Part shown: positions 10,902 through 11,557 of the stretch, in pieces
Numbering within the stretch: position 1 is the first letter of the stretch
Layout of the letters: every line of letters starts with the position of its first letter
Source of the DNA: Nitrospira sp. ST-bin4
GTDB lineage: Bacteria > Nitrospirota > Nitrospiria > Nitrospirales > Nitrospiraceae
Length of the DNA stretch: 11,557 nt
Direction: 5' to 3'
Assembly (NCBI GenBank): GCA_002083565.1
Contig: MSXM01000018.1
Span: forward strand, 220 to 11,776
Translations under genes and position numbers: made by a program
Notes under the pieces: model-generated
What the model saw: the letters and a program-made list of their open reading frames with translations, nothing else
Told to the model about the DNA's origin: nothing
Databases searched by the model: none

Positions 10902-11557
10902 ATGAATAGTCACGATGTCTGGAGCCGTTTTCCGTTTTCGTTGAATGTCTGTGCCGCTCTGGCCCTGGTTGTATCCGGTTGTTCAACCGCGGCCAATGAG
11001 ACGAAGAATATCCCGGCCGTCTCGCAAGACCTCACTGATGCCGCGATTGAACGCTACATCCGCACCCACCCGGAAGTGATCATGCAATCGCTGCAGGCGA
11101 TGGAAACTAAACGCCAGGCAGAGTTGCAGGAGCGTCAAAAATCCGCCCTTGCAACGAAGCAGCAGGAATTGCTTCACGATCCGGCGTCACCGGTCAGCGG
11201 GAATCTCAGAGGCGAAATCACCCTGGTCGAGTTTTACGACTACCGCTGTGGCTATTGTAAGAAGGCGGCTCAGGCTGTGACGGATCTCCAGAAAGACGAT
11301 CCGCGGGTGCGGGTGGTCTACAAGGACTTTCCCATTCTAGGCGAACCATCGGAGCTCGCGGCCAAGGCCGCGCTCGCGTCACAGGCGCAAGGTAAGCATC
11401 AAGCCTTCCACGAAGCGCTGTTCGCATCTCACGCCGATATGACCAAGGAAGAAATCTTGAAGATCGCGGTCGGCGTCGGCCTCGACGCAAAACGCCTTGA
11501 AGCGGACATGGCCAATCCCCAGTGGCAGGCTGTCATCGAGAAGAATCGGGCGCTTGC
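10902..11557 (+). CDS. DsbA-family thiol-disulfide lipoprotein (3' end beyond window)
   Basis: The frame starts at ATG 10902 (AGGA 9 nt upstream) and is open for 218 codons to the window edge, so the C-terminus is missing. A hydrophobic leader ends in the lipobox V24-S25-G26-C27, predicting a membrane-attached lipoprotein. A helical region follows (AIERYIRTHPEVIMQSLQAM and a QAELQERQ stretch), typical of the dimerising or spacer helix before Com1/BdbD-like DsbA domains. The thioredoxin fold begins near ITLVEFYDYRCGYCKKA, with the redox pair C116-G-Y-C119, then VRVVYKDFPILGEPS and the alpha-helical insert (AFHEALFASH). Strong thiol oxidases usually have CPHC. CGYC is common in this lipoprotein subgroup, and whether it oxidises or isomerises disulfides is undecided. 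The cis-Pro loop lies outside the window. Confidence 0.88.
   Translation, partial: MNSHDVWSRFPFSLNVCAALALVVSGCSTAANETKNIPAVSQDLTDAAIERYIRTHPEVIMQSLQAMETKRQAELQERQKSALATKQQELLHDPASPVSGNLRGEITLVEFYDYRCGYCKKAAQAVTDLQKDDPRVRVVYKDFPILGEPSELAAKAALASQAQGKHQAFHEALFASHADMTKEEILKIAVGVGLDAKRLEADMANPQWQAVIEKNRAL

Overview
The window looks like an accessory-to-core transition in the chromosome of a GC-rich Gram-negative bacterium. I suspect Nitrospira or a close relative (Nitrospirota), from the mix of YgiT/DUF4258 and TIGR02574 toxin-antitoxin genes, palindromic intergenic repeats, CTTGCC-type simple repeats, and HDOD and DsbA-like lipoprotein genes. That is an impression from gene content, not a proven assignment. 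Nearly all genes are on the + strand. No rRNA, tRNA or CRISPR is visible.

Left part (1-3.5 kb), accessory. The window opens with the broken C-terminus of a tyrosine recombinase whose tail resembles integron integrases (IntI). A GTTATGC core-like site and a run of small, unrelated genes in the same orientation follow. A DUF4258/YgiT zinc-finger pair (toxin-antitoxin-like) has its final stop codon inside an attC-like site (963-1020). An orphan TIGR02574-type antitoxin ends before a second attC-like site (1339-1398). A conserved hypothetical gene ends 2 nt before another RYYYAAC core (1815-1821), and a DUF6714-like gene ends 2 nt before a fourth (3294-3300). I read this as an eroded integron cassette array with the integrase pointing the same way as the cassettes. 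An M48-like gene has lost the catalytic residues of HExxH. It lies between two 84-bp copies of a REP-like palindrome, 78/84 identical, and the left copy encodes its N-terminus.

Middle part (3.5-7.4 kb). A small hypothetical gene is followed 2 nt later by a secreted single-HKD phospholipase D/nuclease-like gene. After a GGCAAG-rich simple repeat comes a tight three-gene operon: an FAD-dependent monooxygenase of the UbiH/PHBH type, a minimal nucleotidyltransferase-fold protein whose acidic catalytic pair is replaced by Asn, and a membrane-anchored TPM-domain protein with a glycine-rich tail.

Right part (7.6-11.56 kb). An HDOD-GAF signalling protein is followed by a stand-alone metallo-beta-lactamase-fold diiron protein of the ODP type. 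It carries all six ligands of flavodiiron proteins with their spacing preserved. A roughly 700-nt stretch with no long ORF holds a strong candidate for an unannotated 30-residue single-span membrane protein on the - strand, with a perfect AAGGAGGT ribosome binding site. It also holds a compact predicted three-way-junction element and further hairpins. The window ends inside a DsbA-family lipoprotein with a CGYC active site.
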